Assembly: GCF_037975245.1 (NCBI RefSeq)
Contig: NC_092571.1
Span: 28,327,064 to 28,391,063, forward strand
Length of the DNA stretch: 64,000 nucleotides
Direction: 5' to 3'
Origin: Apostichopus japonicus
Taxonomy: Eukaryota > Echinodermata > Holothuroidea > Aspidochirotida > Stichopodidae
In this document: in pieces, positions 26,501 through 38,800 of the stretch
Layout: each line of letters starts with the position of its first letter
Numbering within the stretch: position 1 is the first letter of the stretch
Made by a program: the position numbers and the translations under genes
Notes under the pieces: model-generated
What the model saw: the letters and a program-made list of their open reading frames with translations, nothing else
Told to the model about the DNA's origin: nothing
Databases searched by the model: none

Positions 26501-29500
26501 TCCCCATGGGTACTTCTTCTCTGCAACATTGTAATGATATGCAAGAAAACAAATAGCACTTGATATAAGTACATTTCTATGAGACCTGTAGCATATTCAG
26601 TGAGACCAAAACAGAAGCAAACATAACAATCAAATAAAAGTCCTTTCAGCTTTCTTTCAGGTACAAGAGATATAATTACCATGGCAACACCTAGTACTAT
26701 TCAAAGCAAAAATAAAGAAGAAAGTATTGGCTTTATTTAGTTTCATAAATGTTGGCTCAGTACTAGAAGAATATCCACTGATAATATTTTGGTAACAAAA
26801 TTACAAAACCATTCTCTTAATAGACTGTGAATCTCTGAAGTTTTGTGTTTGCATCGATTGTCATCTATCTAGCACACTGAGCTGCAGAAAGGGGGGTGGA
26901 GGGGAGGGAATGGAGGGATGGAAGGATGACCTCAAGGAGGTACCATTCACTTATGAGAGTTCCTCTCACAGCAAATTCCCATTCATTTTTTTTGTAAACA
27001 AATTTACAAAACCATCCTCCTAATAGACTGTCAATCTCTGTTTTTTGTGTGTTCATTGATTGTCATTTTTCTAGCACACTGGGCTGCAGAAGGAGTGTAG
27101 AGGGTTGAAGATATGGCCTCTAGGAGGTACCACTCACTTATGAGAGTTCCTCTCACAGCAAATTCCCATTCATCATCAGTAGGCAGTCTGAGTCCTTTCC
27201 ATTTACAGTATGCCTCGGCATCTATATGACTAATATGGACAGCTGGCCAATTGAGCCTGTCATCAATGCTGGATCCTTCACCCTCTGGCTGTGAGATAAG
27301 ATCATTATAATCAAAACAATAACTACAAAAAAATAGGTTGAAATTTTGGCAAAACTGTCTTTCAACAAGTGGGAAAGAATATGGAGATATATATGGAGAT
27401 ATATGGCATTCTACACATCAGTTTGAACTATGCACTTAGATGAAAAAAAAAAAATTGTTGCTTGCAGAAGTATGTACCATACTAAATTGAATTTTGTTGG
27501 TGAACCTTCAAATTGCATTAGAAAGAAAATAATATTTGCAACAGGTAAGTTTATAATCACATTTCCAGAGATTGAGAATTAGAAGTAAAATTATTTACAA
27601 TAAATGATCGATACTTTAATATGAAACCACATTTACATGTTTCATAGTTGGTATAGGATTAGCATTCTATCCCACTGTTAAGACTTTACACTTACAGAAG
27701 AAAGTGTAGGCAGTTATTGTATTGCACTCATAAACTTGCTCATGCTTTGCATAAATAGAGAATATCGGCACAGTGGAAGTACAAGAAAGTTACCTCAATG
27801 TATTATTGATGGTTCTATGGAAAAGAGGAATTAAGCTGACCAGGTGTTTTGTAATTCCACAAACAAATTACAATTGTATATTTGCATAATGATATCAAGT
27901 CTTGCCCTCTACTGTTTCAAATCGTGGGGAGTATTTTATATTTTTTTCAATACCATTTGAATCACACTTCATTCAGGCCGAATCCTACACTGAGGATGAC
28001 AATTCTAAATTTTAACATAACGTTATTACTTTCTGTTTGGGCAAGACCAAGTGCATTAGAATCAATTGCTAGGTCAAAATTTCTCCTTAAATTCGAAGGC
28101 ATTTTTTACAGGGACAGGAATACTGGAACAAACCACTCCAGACATAATATAACAGAAAATATCTGAGAGGTGTGAGTTGGAGCCTGTTGCAACAAAGTCA
28201 CATTATTAGCGTCTCTTTCCAATATTGCAGTTAGTTCAATCTGAAGCTTGTCTTGAAAATTATATCAATTATTTATGAGATGCTTCTTGTGTTAATCCAA
28301 AGATAATAAATGTCTCCAGTGTAATCCAACATTCTCCACCTCTCCCAAACCTCCCTCTCACACCCCTCCTATTGCCTACCATATAACAAACCATACACCT
28401 AACCCTCCCTCAACCAAAAATAACCACCTACAGGGGTTCTTATTAAACATGTAAAAAGCCAGCATACCTGGTCCCATCTTGCTTCTGGAACAGGCATCCA
28501 CCATTCTGCATTCTGTGGTATTAAACATTTAAACAAAATCTAAAGTCAGTCACATATTCATGGAAGAAAAACTGTTCTGAGAAAGGGTCATGCATCCTTT
28601 ACGATATTTACCAACTGAAATCCTGAAAAATTATTCTAGACAAATTATTCAAAAGGAAATCATTTGATACAGGGAAACGTTCACCGACAGGAGTTGAGCA
28701 TCAATACTCTCTTCTTTCCTTTAGTGTCACATTTGTTCACCATATCCTTTCAAGCTTGCACTTTTAAGCGAAAGAAATGTTTTCAACTTACGGGTAATTT
28801 ATCAGTTATTTGGGATTTTATATTATCTGGAACATCAGACTCAAAGACAAAGCTCCATTCATACTCCTCTGCAGTTGACACATAGTCTTCTGCGACAGCA
28901 AATTTCCTGACAAATTGAAAGAAAGTCCGAGAGGGGGGGGGGGCAGAAAAAAGAGAAAACAGTTGATGAGAAAGTCAGTGTTTGTTTACCACAATAATCA
29001 TGTTTATATAGAACTAGAATGTACACCCATTCCGAGAAAACAACATGGTGTCAGCAGTGGGATCAGCTGGTAGACCAACTAAGTGAAATTTTGCATCACA
29101 TCGCGTTGACGATCACATGATTGTTTATAGTTCTTTTGAAGTAAACGAAAGTGGAGAACATGTAACAGCACAGGTACACTACTGTATGTGTACCATAAAG
29201 GTAAACAAAAATGACAAAATATCGTGGAAATACAGTTTCTTCTAAACCTTTAAGCAATAATTGTGGTGGAATGTCGTGTACCCTCCACCAACTCACCTAT
29301 AAGATTGTAAAGGGTCCCCCCCCTCCCCATTAAACAGTGTTTATGTATCAAGTGGTGTTGCATATTACTGTAATATACAGTAGATCTGGGTAGCAATTGT
29401 TTATGTACAAGTATGAGTACCACAGAGGTCATATTAACAAAAAATATACTGGCATATAGTACTGTAGCAGACAGCAAACTAATGCAAAGGCAAGTGGTCC

Positions 29501-32500
29501 ATATGGTTCTTCTGAAACCTGTAAGCAATACTTGTAGTTATAGTGGAATGCTGTGTACACTGTATCCTGTACCTGCTAACGCATACGATTGTGAAGGTTT
29601 CTTTCGCCCATTTAAACAGTGTTAATCGTCTATTTATGAAAAAATCGCTGCATATAGATCTGTGTGAAAGTAAGTTGGCCTGACCTTTGCTAACAGTTTT
29701 ATTTTATTTTGATTTTTTACATATAGATCTGGTTTAACAATTGTTTGACAAAGAGATTTCACAGTAATCCTGACCCCTCTTCATAAATTAGACATTAAAC
29801 AGTGCCTTACCTAAAAGAAAAATTGGTGACCGGATATTTGTTGATCTTGAATTTCTTGACGAAAGTGAGCTGCGGAGGAAAAGAACCATCTTTCGCCGAT
29901 CTGTCATCTGTTCCTTTCCAAAAATGTCCTCCGTCGAGTTCCACCAATTCTTCGTACTTCTCATTACCTGGTTAAAATTATGTGGAATCGAGAATATGAA
30001 CATTATATGATAACTTGTCAACGTAAAAAGAAAACTTTGAAAGAAAAATTTTAACTGCAAATTGCAAACTGTACAAGTTGCAAGGGCTTAATTATATTAT
30101 GTGGAAGGAAGAAAATGGTTGCATGGTGAATATTATATTTGGCAGGAAAAGAAAAGTAGCATTCTGGGTTTACTATACAATGGCTTTAGAGGCAGGTACT
30201 AGTGTTGTGGACTTATATAACATTGATATAATTTGCACTGATTTGAAAATACTTAATTTTTGTTTTAGAGAAAGCATCATATTTCTGCAAGATAATAACC
30301 TCTGTAATGACAACAGAAAACTCAAATATCACAAAAGTTTAATGTATAATTTTGGTCATGATTTTTTTTTTGGGGGGGGGGCAAAATGGGGCAACAGAGC
30401 ATATAGTAGCTTTCTGTATTCAACCTACAGTAACATTATCCTTGATTCTGTAGCTTGCAGATACATACATGTATACTGTACATACAGTATACTGTATGTA
30501 ACACATGCAATGTCACATGACTGCTGCCATCTCATTGCCAGCTTTCACATTGTTTATAACTGCATACATCTTGCAGTCTTTGCTAGTGAAGCTCAACAGG
30601 GAGAAAAATACTACCAGCAACATATGAGAGATGATTAATAAATACAGCAATCACCTCCCATATTGGACACTGGTCTATGAAAAACAAAGATATCATGAAA
30701 CGATAGTACTTACATGAAGGAAAACAAAACTATATGTGATATTACCAGGTCTGATCTTGTATATTGAGTGTAATAAAATACAGATCAGCTACCAGCAAAC
30801 TTAAACACTCTGATACATAATGGGCCTCGTAGGATATACTGTAATACCTTTGTCTGTGTGTATCAAAGTTGATACTGTACATACTGTACAGTATACTGTA
30901 CCGGTATCTCACAAGTCATGTTCATAAGTTTGAAAGGATCACACCCCATCTAACCGGTTACATTAACATAAATTAACATAAAGCATATATGAGATCATAC
31001 ATGGTTTAAGCTATACGTTTGATACATAGTATATGAGATCCAGTATTGGTTAGCTACACATTCGAAGCACATATGAGATTCTGTATTGGTTAAATAGCTA
31101 CACTTTTGAATCATATGAGATCCAGTATTGGTTAGCTACACATTCGAAGCACATTTGAGATCCTGTAAGGTTAGCTATACGTTTGAATCATAGTATATGA
31201 GATCCAGTATTGGTTAGCTACACATTCGAAGCACAGAATATGAGATCCTGTATATAATTGGTTAAATAGACTCTACACTTTGAATCACATTAGATCTGGT
31301 ATTGGTTAGCTACACATTTGAAGCACAGTATATGAGATCCAGTATTGGTTAGCTACACATTTGAAGCACATATGAGATCCTGTAATGGTTAGCTATACGT
31401 TTGAATCATATATGAGATCCAGTATTGGTTACAGTAGCTACACATTTGAAGCACAGAATATGAGATCCTGTAATTGGTTAAATAGCTACACTTTGAATCA
31501 TATGAGATCTGGTATTGGTTAGCTACACATTTGAAGCACAGTATATGAGATCCAGTATTGGTTATAGCTACACGTTTGAAGCACAGTATATGAGATTTAG
31601 TATTGGTTACTGTAGCTACATGTATGTACAGTAAAATTGTCATATTAAATTGTACTAGCCATAAATGCAATTTGTTTTGTGCACAGCTTACTTCATAATT
31701 TTAGTCTGTATATATTCTGAGTGTGTTTTTGTCCCTTCTGTTACTGTTACTTGTCATTTAGCCTTTGAAGAAGATCCTGCTAGGATTGAAACGTCAGGCC
31801 AACTTACTTTTACACATTCTCTTACACAGGCTCTCTAGTGGATACACAGTTTGCTAACAGCTTTATTTTATTTTTATTCATATTTTTAGTGTAAACCAGA
31901 ACATATTCCCATTGTGTGGTGATCAAGATTTACTCTGATCTACAGTATTGTGTTGTACAGTATATACTGTATTATACCATTCATCAAAAGTGAATAACTT
32001 ACACCTTGATTGATCAAAATCCTAGCACTTTTCTTGAAGGAAGAATGATTAGAGAAATTTAGCTTCTGACCAATAATATAAATAAAAATACTGTAGCCTT
32101 GTCCACCACAAGAAGCAATAGCAATGGAGACTTGCTTTACAGTAAGAAAAGGCAAGTTATATACAATGCATGGGATTCAAGTAGGCTGAGTCAAATGACA
32201 TTTTAGCCTGGTTACAAACTATTCAAATTTGGATCATTGTTAAACTCTTAGCCATAGACTTTTGTACACTACCAACAGTGAGAGCAGGTACAGGTGCCCA
32301 GGCTTAGTTTATGTAAACATGTACGATGTAACACAATACAAATAGGCCACAATGTTCTGTACTACAAAATATTCAGCAGAATTCATGTGATAATGAATAG
32401 AATATGACAGTTTAAAGTTGTGCGTCTGCCATTGGATACCAATGGAGGATGTTAGATGTGTTGAGTAACTGCAGTACTTTTCTAGGCTAGGCATTACGTA

Positions 32501-32764
32501 CTGTATCAATATCATGTAGCATATACTGTACCTATCTACTAATTAGTTAGGCAGGCCTACTAATTTGGTTAAGTTGGTGAAATACATGGAATAAAATGAC
32601 TCCCCACGGAGGCTAGAGAATTACTGGATATTATGATAAAAGAAAAACTTTTGATACAAACCCGTACCTATTGTTGACTCGGTTGACTCATCGTTTGCCC
32701 CAAGCCTTTCTGCTTCGTGTAATAGCACTAGGCCAATGCAAATCACTACTGCAGAACGTAACAT
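23528..32764 (-). CDS. SUMF2: Sulfatase-modifying factor 2 (inactive formylglycine-generating enzyme paralogue)
   Basis: Complete nine-exon gene: 32764-32668, 29967-29811, 28906-28792, 28512-28468, 27288-27138, 26520-26465, 25856-25772, 25178-25022 and 23627-23528 (963 nt, 320 residues, against 301 in human). All exons have GT-AG borders and matching phase. A signal peptide ([18 protein letters not shown]) is followed by the FGE-sulfatase fold: [77 protein letters not shown] and [10 protein letters not shown]. At the positions of the two catalytic cysteines of SUMF1 there are Asp273 and Ser278, as in human SUMF2, so no Cys-to-formylglycine activity is expected. The C-terminus is a canonical KDEL for ER retention. 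In vertebrates SUMF2 binds sulfatases and can inhibit SUMF1. Introns carry minisatellites, a SINE, a partial exon duplication and a Penelope-like fragment. Confidence 0.94.
25331..25705. repeat. 59-bp minisatellite, six copies plus a partial
   Basis: The unit begins ACATACTCCATCCTAATATA and ends ACATCATCTGTG. Units differ at a few bases each. It lies in the SUMF2 intron between exons 8 and 7. Confidence 0.95.
25976..26285 (-). mobile_element. tRNA-derived SINE, nearly full length
   Basis: Read on the minus strand the 5' end has an A-box-like GAGTGGTTAAGGCAGTGG (near 26258-26275) and a B-box-like GGTTTGAGTCC (near 26212-26224, consensus GGTTCGANTCC). The body and a TAA-type tail (25977-26000) are shared with the element at 21.15 kb. 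It is inserted in SUMF2 intron 6. Confidence 0.85.
26795..27172. repeat. Imperfect tandem duplication of a SUMF2 exon end plus intron
   Basis: Two units (about 26795-26985 and 26998-27172) repeat the last 30-odd bases of SUMF2 exon 5 (coding for [11 protein letters not shown]), its splice donor and about 150 bases of intron 5. The copy nearer the exon has donor GTGAGT and is the true one. The spare copy has GTGAAT and no acceptor in front of it. Confidence 0.9.
30985..31625. repeat. Diverged 40-50-bp minisatellite, about 13 copies
   Basis: Units are built from TATGAGATCCAGTATTGGTTA and GCTACACATTTGAAGCACA in variable spacing. It lies in SUMF2 intron 1. Confidence 0.93.
31690..31890 (+). mobile_element. 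Penelope-like element 3' fragment with hammerhead-like motif
   Basis: Contains in order GCCT (31761-31764), TTGAAGA (31765-31771, one change from CUGANGA), a stem of GATCC/GGATT around loop TGCTA, GAAA (31788-31791), C, GTC (31793-31795) and AGGC, which pairs with the first GCCT. The sequence then runs into CAACTTACTTTTACACATTC and a tail shared with 12.8 kb. A piece of the same repeat is at 29666-29715. It lies in SUMF2 intron 1. Confidence 0.6.
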
Positions 32765-33050
32765 TATAACTTAATTTTACTGATACAATGCTTGGCTAAG
32801 TCCGCACAACAGACGACGATAGTTGAGAAGCAACAGCAAATTCTGCGCAAATTTGTCGATGAAAGATAGTATATGAGATGAGATTTTTTATTACAACAGC
32901 TACTGTAGCTAAAATGCTGCTAACTTGCAGACAAGAAACCCTCGTATGTAATTGAGGGCTCAGAGCATAACTACTCAGACTATTAAGCTTAACCCAATGG
33001 GCGATCCCGATTTTTCGACTCAACAACCAATCGCTAAGTGAGAGGGGGAA
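32765..33050. promoter_or_regulatory. Candidate bidirectional promoter between SUMF2 and the 33.05-kb ORF
   Basis: The two reading frames start 286 bases apart in opposite directions. Two CCAAT motifs lie between them, CCCAATGGG near 32995 (readable on either strand) and ACCAATCG near 33026 on the plus strand. No TATA box is clear. Shared promoter use is inferred. Confidence 0.4.
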
Positions 33051-33534
33051 ATGGCGTTTCCCAATCTGTACAATAGCACATTACCCGTTGACTCCTTTCA
33101 TAAATATTTATCGAATAACATTATTGACAATCTTGTCAGGTATCTGTATGCTATAACTGAGTTTTTTGCAAGTGCTCAGTTTTTGACTGAAAACAAACAT
33201 GATGTCAGATTATACATAAGCGTCCTGGATAACATTATACTTTCAACAGTTCTTGTTAAAACAACAACCTTTTAAAGACTATAAGGGTAAAACGACTCGG
33301 TTAGCAAAGTGTTTATTTCCCACGAGACTCTCCCTAAGAAAATTTAAAAAAAAGCCAAAAGAAATTAAATTAAAGCAATTAAGAGAAATAAGATCAACAG
33401 ACAAATTAGATGAAGTCAAGAAGCAGTTTATCAATAAACCTTTGATATTTTCACATCAAGTGGCAATTGATTTCATTACTTTGCAGCAACAAACGAAAAC
33501 ATTTTCTTATGGTAATTGGTTTTTCCTCCTTTGA
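33051..33534 (+). CDS. Unrecognised lysine-rich protein, first exon, in two overlapping frames
   Basis: An ATG at 33051 opens 74 codons (MAFPNLYNSTLPVDSFHKYL...) to a stop at 33275. A second frame, open from about 33253, continues with a basic stretch (FPTRLSLRKFKKKPKEIKLK) to a stop at 33534, with a possible splice donor G/GTAATT at 33511-33512. The first frame ends in ACAACCTTTTAAAG, so one missing or extra base in that T/A run would join the two. I do not recognise a family. Support for a real gene is its position, divergent from SUMF2 across a short CCAAT-containing spacer, and its protein-like composition. It could be a broken gene, a first exon, or chance. Confidence 0.4.
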
Positions 33535-34399
33535 GTAATGAGTTCAATGTTGGCGTTAACCTTAGTGAATGGTTCCCTCCCCCCCCCCTCCCCTGCCCCA
33601 TTTAGCTACATTTATAAGTCATAATTAATCTATTTTCCTTTATTTTATTGGCAAAACCCTGTCATCTTACAAGATTAAGCATGTCGATTTAGACCTTTCC
33701 TCGAAAAGGGTATATGCATTTATAACTATTCTAGCTGCCGTAAGCTTCCCTTTGCATTACACCATTATTGCAAGTACCCCACCCTATATTATACAGTAAT
33801 CTAAAATGGGTAAAATATAGCCATTATAGTATAAAACACTGATATCATGTTCATTAAATGGTTTTAATCGTCTGACTAATGAAAGTCTTCATTTGACCAT
33901 TTCGCAAGCGGATAACTTTGCTCTTACCATAATAAGTATACTGTCAATTTCAGCGATAAGCAAGTTTCTACCTGTCATATTTACAAGAAGAGTCTCATGG
34001 TGACAGATAACAAGTCTTCGTGAATAAGTGCACCTAGCAATAAGTTCTGCTTCGAATCAGTCAACATTGTTTAAGTTTTGATCAATGGGAAAACATACGA
34101 ATTTCATGTCCTCATTTGACATGCTTACAATTATGTTCGTGTTATCCAAATATATCAAGGACAATAGGTATTTAATGACGTACAAGGATGCACTGCTGTT
34201 TATATGAATTTAAAATAATAGGTTTTGTTGAGTTATTTTCAAAGAATAACATGTTAAGGCCTGTCCGATCTTCCCAATATTTACAAGACGGGGATAATCC
34301 CATGACAGGCCAATAATTACTGGCAATATCAATGCTATACTAAAAATAAAAAACAATTTCGGATTTTAAATTTTATTTCATCATTCTGTGATGCTTTCT
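33535..34399. other. No gene seen
   Basis: Possible first intron of the 33.05-kb ORF. No exon could be identified. Confidence 0.4.
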
Positions 34400-34920
34400 G
34401 TTACTTTACCACGAATTTCACTCTTAAAACAGATGGTATGCAGCAAATTTTGAACCCGATTCATTACAATACTGGACACATCTGATATGTATCATCACTC
34501 ATTATACAACTTCCTTTTTGAAGAAAGTCTTTAACTCTGATAAAAAAATGCTCTCTTCAACTCCATTTCGAGTTAACATCAAACTCAACTATACCAATAA
34601 TCTTCGTTACTTTCGGCATTATGGACAGAAATGGCATAATTTTTGCCAAATTCGTTATAGGAGACTTTGGAAACGCTTTCCTAAACAACAAAGCGACAGA
34701 GCGACACACACGGTTTCTTTTCCTTGACGTTAATGACATGCATGAGTGCATGGCATTCTAGAAGCTGCCTTCCTATATACAACCGATATTAATCAATTTA
34801 AATGGACTATTCATTCCACAACCGAATATCTCGAAAATAATAGAATTGAAGTTCATTTCCTTGACAACGTATCTTTAGTAGATGACTCACTCAAACAAAC
34901 TAGGTCGTCATAACCCCAGC
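34400..34920 (+). pseudogene. Possible remnant of a reverse-transcriptase element
   Basis: Scrambled frames contain DINQFKWTIHSTTEYLENN and RIEVHFLDNV, which resemble the segment of Penelope/DIRS-type reverse transcriptases after the catalytic motif (an I.FLD..V signature). No intact domain is present, and other origins are possible. Confidence 0.3.
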
Positions 34921-35739
34921 CCCCACCCCCGCCTTCACTCCTTCCCTGCGAAACAATCACGATTACGCAGAATTTCAAATGGGGTCATAAACCTGTATGG
35001 AAGGGCGATGAGCTAAGACGTCAAATGGTGCATTTTGCATGGGGAATATTCAGACAACAAATTAGGTATGAAAGGGAGGGGATGTGCACCCCTGGTAGTG
35101 GTCTAAGCCTTCCCCGGCTGAATGTGAAAAATCCCCGACTGGACTCCCCCCCCCCCCCCTTTCGAGTGACGATTAGATGTGAGGGCGCTACAATCTTCCA
35201 AGTTAGTGTCAACACTAAGTTAGAATGCAGGTATTGCAAATTCCAGGGCGTATCTGTTCGTCTGAAGCATAATCCGACTGTCCCATCAAGCACCCGATTC
35301 ATATAGCATCATGCAATAATATTGTGTCATGATCATATAACATAAAACATCCAGTAATATTAAAACAACAGTAATATTTTTGTCTATAGTATTATTATAT
35401 TTATGATAAATATGATATTTTTATATTTTTAATTTTAATGTACAATAGTATAATTGTATATATTCTAGCATGTGAATCGTCTGAATGTACCGAGCTGCCT
35501 GAACACAAGTTCAAAGCCGGATTTTCCTGTTGAAAATTCCTCGTTCCACAGACGCTGACTCAGAAAGCACTCAAGCGAAACTCCAGTAATTATAATTATA
35601 TTAACAATAATTTATATATATAAAACCCCCAAGAATTTCTATTCAGTAACTGGGTAGTAAGTAATGACGTCCATATTTGGAGTATATTAGTAGACTTAAT
35701 CGGCAATTTCGGTTAAACTATTTGGAAAAATAACGTGTC
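34921..35739. other. No gene seen
   Basis: Contains a C tract near 35148 and AT-rich low-complexity sequence from 35330 to 35470. Confidence 0.5.
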
Positions 35740-35825
35740 AAAGTAAGTTGGCGCCTGACATTGTTTCGATCATATAGAAGGATCTTCTACAGAGGCTGAA
35801 TGGCAAGTTACAGTTCGTGGTAATT
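35740..35825 (-). mobile_element. Diverged Penelope-like fragment with hammerhead-like motif
   Basis: On the minus strand: GCCT, CTGTAGA, AGATCC, GATC, GAAAC, GTC, AGGC and CCAACTTACTTTGAC, in the same order as at 12.9 and 31.8 kb. It has extra bases between GAAAC and GTC and one change in the first core. Confidence 0.55.
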
Positions 35826-38800
35826 TTTGGTTTTTTGGGTTAAATAACAACAACAAAGCAATAATTGTCGCGGTGTACGGTTCATTTCCTATATTCAATA
35901 ACTAATTATTATATAATTCAAGAAAAATAGTTCTGTTACTAGGGTGATACGTAAGATAAACTATTCCGTTTCTATACAAGTTGAAATATGATAAACCTCC
36001 ACGTTGATATTTGTATAGTCTTGCATGAACTTGGCGTGGATTTTAATGGCTATAATACGGTGGTATATACCACATCACTTGACCGTATATTTACGAAATA
36101 ACCTCAAAACAGCTCGGAGGATAAATGAATCCGTCCTGAAAAATGGTGACCTATAATCTATACGAACCCTTGGGACGTTTTCATTCCAAGTTCTATGTCT
36201 AGACGCAACTTTTGTGATGATTTTAATCATTTAAGCGAAAAGGGTGGGCAAACAAAGCGAAGGATGAGTGTGTGACGGGTGATGGGAGTGGAGAGGGGTC
36301 AATACGGAAAGGGGGGGGGGGTGGAAGAGACATGAATATGTTTTTTTTTGTCTATGTGGTATGTTTGAGGTCCAGGTTCTGTTTTTTTTTTTTTCGCCGG
36401 CGGGTGAAGCGGACAGCACAATGTTCATGCACGATAGTGACAACTCCATAAGATTATATGCAAGTATAGTAACGCCGGCCTCACGTGTCGCATAAGTTTA
36501 CAGGACTATTGGTGATATCTAGTCATGAGCATCGTATTGCCTCGATGGGAATGTAAGTGTGTGTATTGGACAGACGAGTGAGCGGAGGGGATGATCACGA
36601 GGGTCGTAACGGTGCATCATTTCCAACTTTCGCCTTAGACGGATGTAGATTTGACGGGTTTTTTAGCCGATTTACCGTATGTGTTTTTGAGAGGGAGATG
36701 ATGGATAAGGATAAAGGTGTGGGGGGGGGGGTGGAGATCAGGTATACGGTACTGTACATAACTTTGTTCAAGTTGTAACGAAGTTATAAAAGGGATTTAT
36801 GTTGGGTCCAGTAGAGTTTTTACTATCATTTGCACTGCGTTCAAGATGTATGTATAAACATTCTCGAGTCTGAACTGCCTTCACATGCTTTTAAACTCCC
36901 TTGCTTATCCCCCCTACCCCATCCCCACACCCTTCCATCTATTCGGAAGGGACTATGGAAGATGATCGACACGATTTCTAAGTTTTGTTCATTCTTCTGG
37001 GACTAGAAATTTCAGACAATCTTTCAAGAAATTATTATCATCGGGTTCTTATATTTCCTATCGTAAGTTAAAACTCTCATTATATTTACTGTAACAGTCT
37101 TTTATTTATTAATCTTATTTCAAATTTAGAAGGTAAAAGATGAAGAGGAAAAAGGATATCAGAAGATCTTTACGAACTATCTGGTATAATAAATGTAATA
37201 TAAACGAGTCACAACTTGAATATATTAGCTTGCAAATAGTAACAAAATATGTACATAATCATGCTATGTAATAATATAATGTTGTATGTCACCCCACTCT
37301 ACCCAGTTTGGTTATCTAAAACATCAATATTTGCATCTTTTCTCGTTCCATTAAATGGTATTTTTTAGTAATTGTCATAGAAACGTGACTGCCAGAGGCA
37401 TTGAAAATATGCGGTATTTAAGCGGTTCACCCCTCCCAGCCCCCCCCCCACCACCCACCCCGTACCATTGTCCAAGGTTCCTCAAACGGCAACAGATCAC
37501 AACTGTCAAACACTTTTTTTGCGAGAACAGTTCAATGCAGGAGAGAAGTAGACCAACATGACCGGTTCATTACCAGATTTTCTCTGGTGACTGTTCTTGA
37601 ATGTTATACATTTAAGATGTTACGTCAATTGATATCAGTTTAAGTAAAATAAAAAGGTGAATTAACGACCCACTTCTCGAACTTGAGTCGGTATTTCCGG
37701 TGACTGCTCAAAAATGTCATTATAGTTTTTATGTAAGATTACGTAAGATTAAGAAAAAATGACAGTTCCATTAATTATAGGGTTTCACTTTCAACCTGTG
37801 AATCAGTTTTAAGACAATTGCCGAGAAATAGTATTACCTTTCATTATAAAGTATCGTATATAGTGACACACCCATAGGAATATTTTTAAGCACAACAAAT
37901 ACAAACAGATACAAGTACAGAGTGTATAACACTTACAAAATTTGAAAATGGTTCCCCAATACCATGGTTAACCATTTATTGTTGATTATCTTTGTAATAA
38001 GGACCGTACCAATCTTACGAAGTCTAACCCCTTTAAGGAATGGTCCTTATATGCCCCCTCTTTAATATACTGCACTTTACTGTCTTCATGCCATTCATTA
38101 ACACTAAGTACACTGGAAGGAATAATATAGAACACGATTCTAAGAACATTTGAAAAAAAAGGAATTAGCAACATAATATATAACAAGCTTGAATATTTTA
38201 TTATCATCATCAGCTGCTATGAATTGTTCATTTAAAATACAGCAACGAAATATTTTGCATAACATTGTTAAAGGCCTGTATCCAGGAATTCTCAGATGGA
38301 GGGGAGGGGAAGGGGGAGGAGGCACCAATAATTGACTGAGGGGGCACAATATATTTCGTGTCCGGTAACTCGTGAATATTTTTGACCCAATTTAGTTTCA
38401 CTTATGCGGAGGGGGGGGGGGGTAAGGTGGTGCAAAGAAATGGTCTACAAAGGAGAGATTCGATTGAATGATCTCATTAATATGGCTTAATTGGTGATAT
38501 TGACGTCATACTTGATGATATCATTAATCCGCATTAATGATATTAAGAGATTCGAATTAATGATATTAGAACCCAAACAAATATACACAATCTTATTCAA
38601 TGTCATGAAAGATATAGCAAGTGACGACTTGAGTAAGTCTAAATATTATATCAGTGAGCGGTAAGTTAATGCCTTGACTTTAAAAAAAAATTCTCTTTTG
38701 TTTATAGAATCGTCAAATTTTCTTGGGTATGCCAATGCACATTCCAAAATATTGATGATTTTTTTTAGTATGATCTAATTTTCTAACAATAATTTTGTTT

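Noticed and set aside
30078-30638. 186-codon plus-strand frame, one of the longest in the window
   Set aside because: It lies inside SUMF2 intron 1 on the opposite strand, has a G run and AT-rich low-complexity composition, and shows no recognisable motif.
25331-31625. Short regularly spaced repeats considered as CRISPR-like arrays
   Set aside because: Units are contiguous minisatellites without unique spacers, in introns of a eukaryotic gene.
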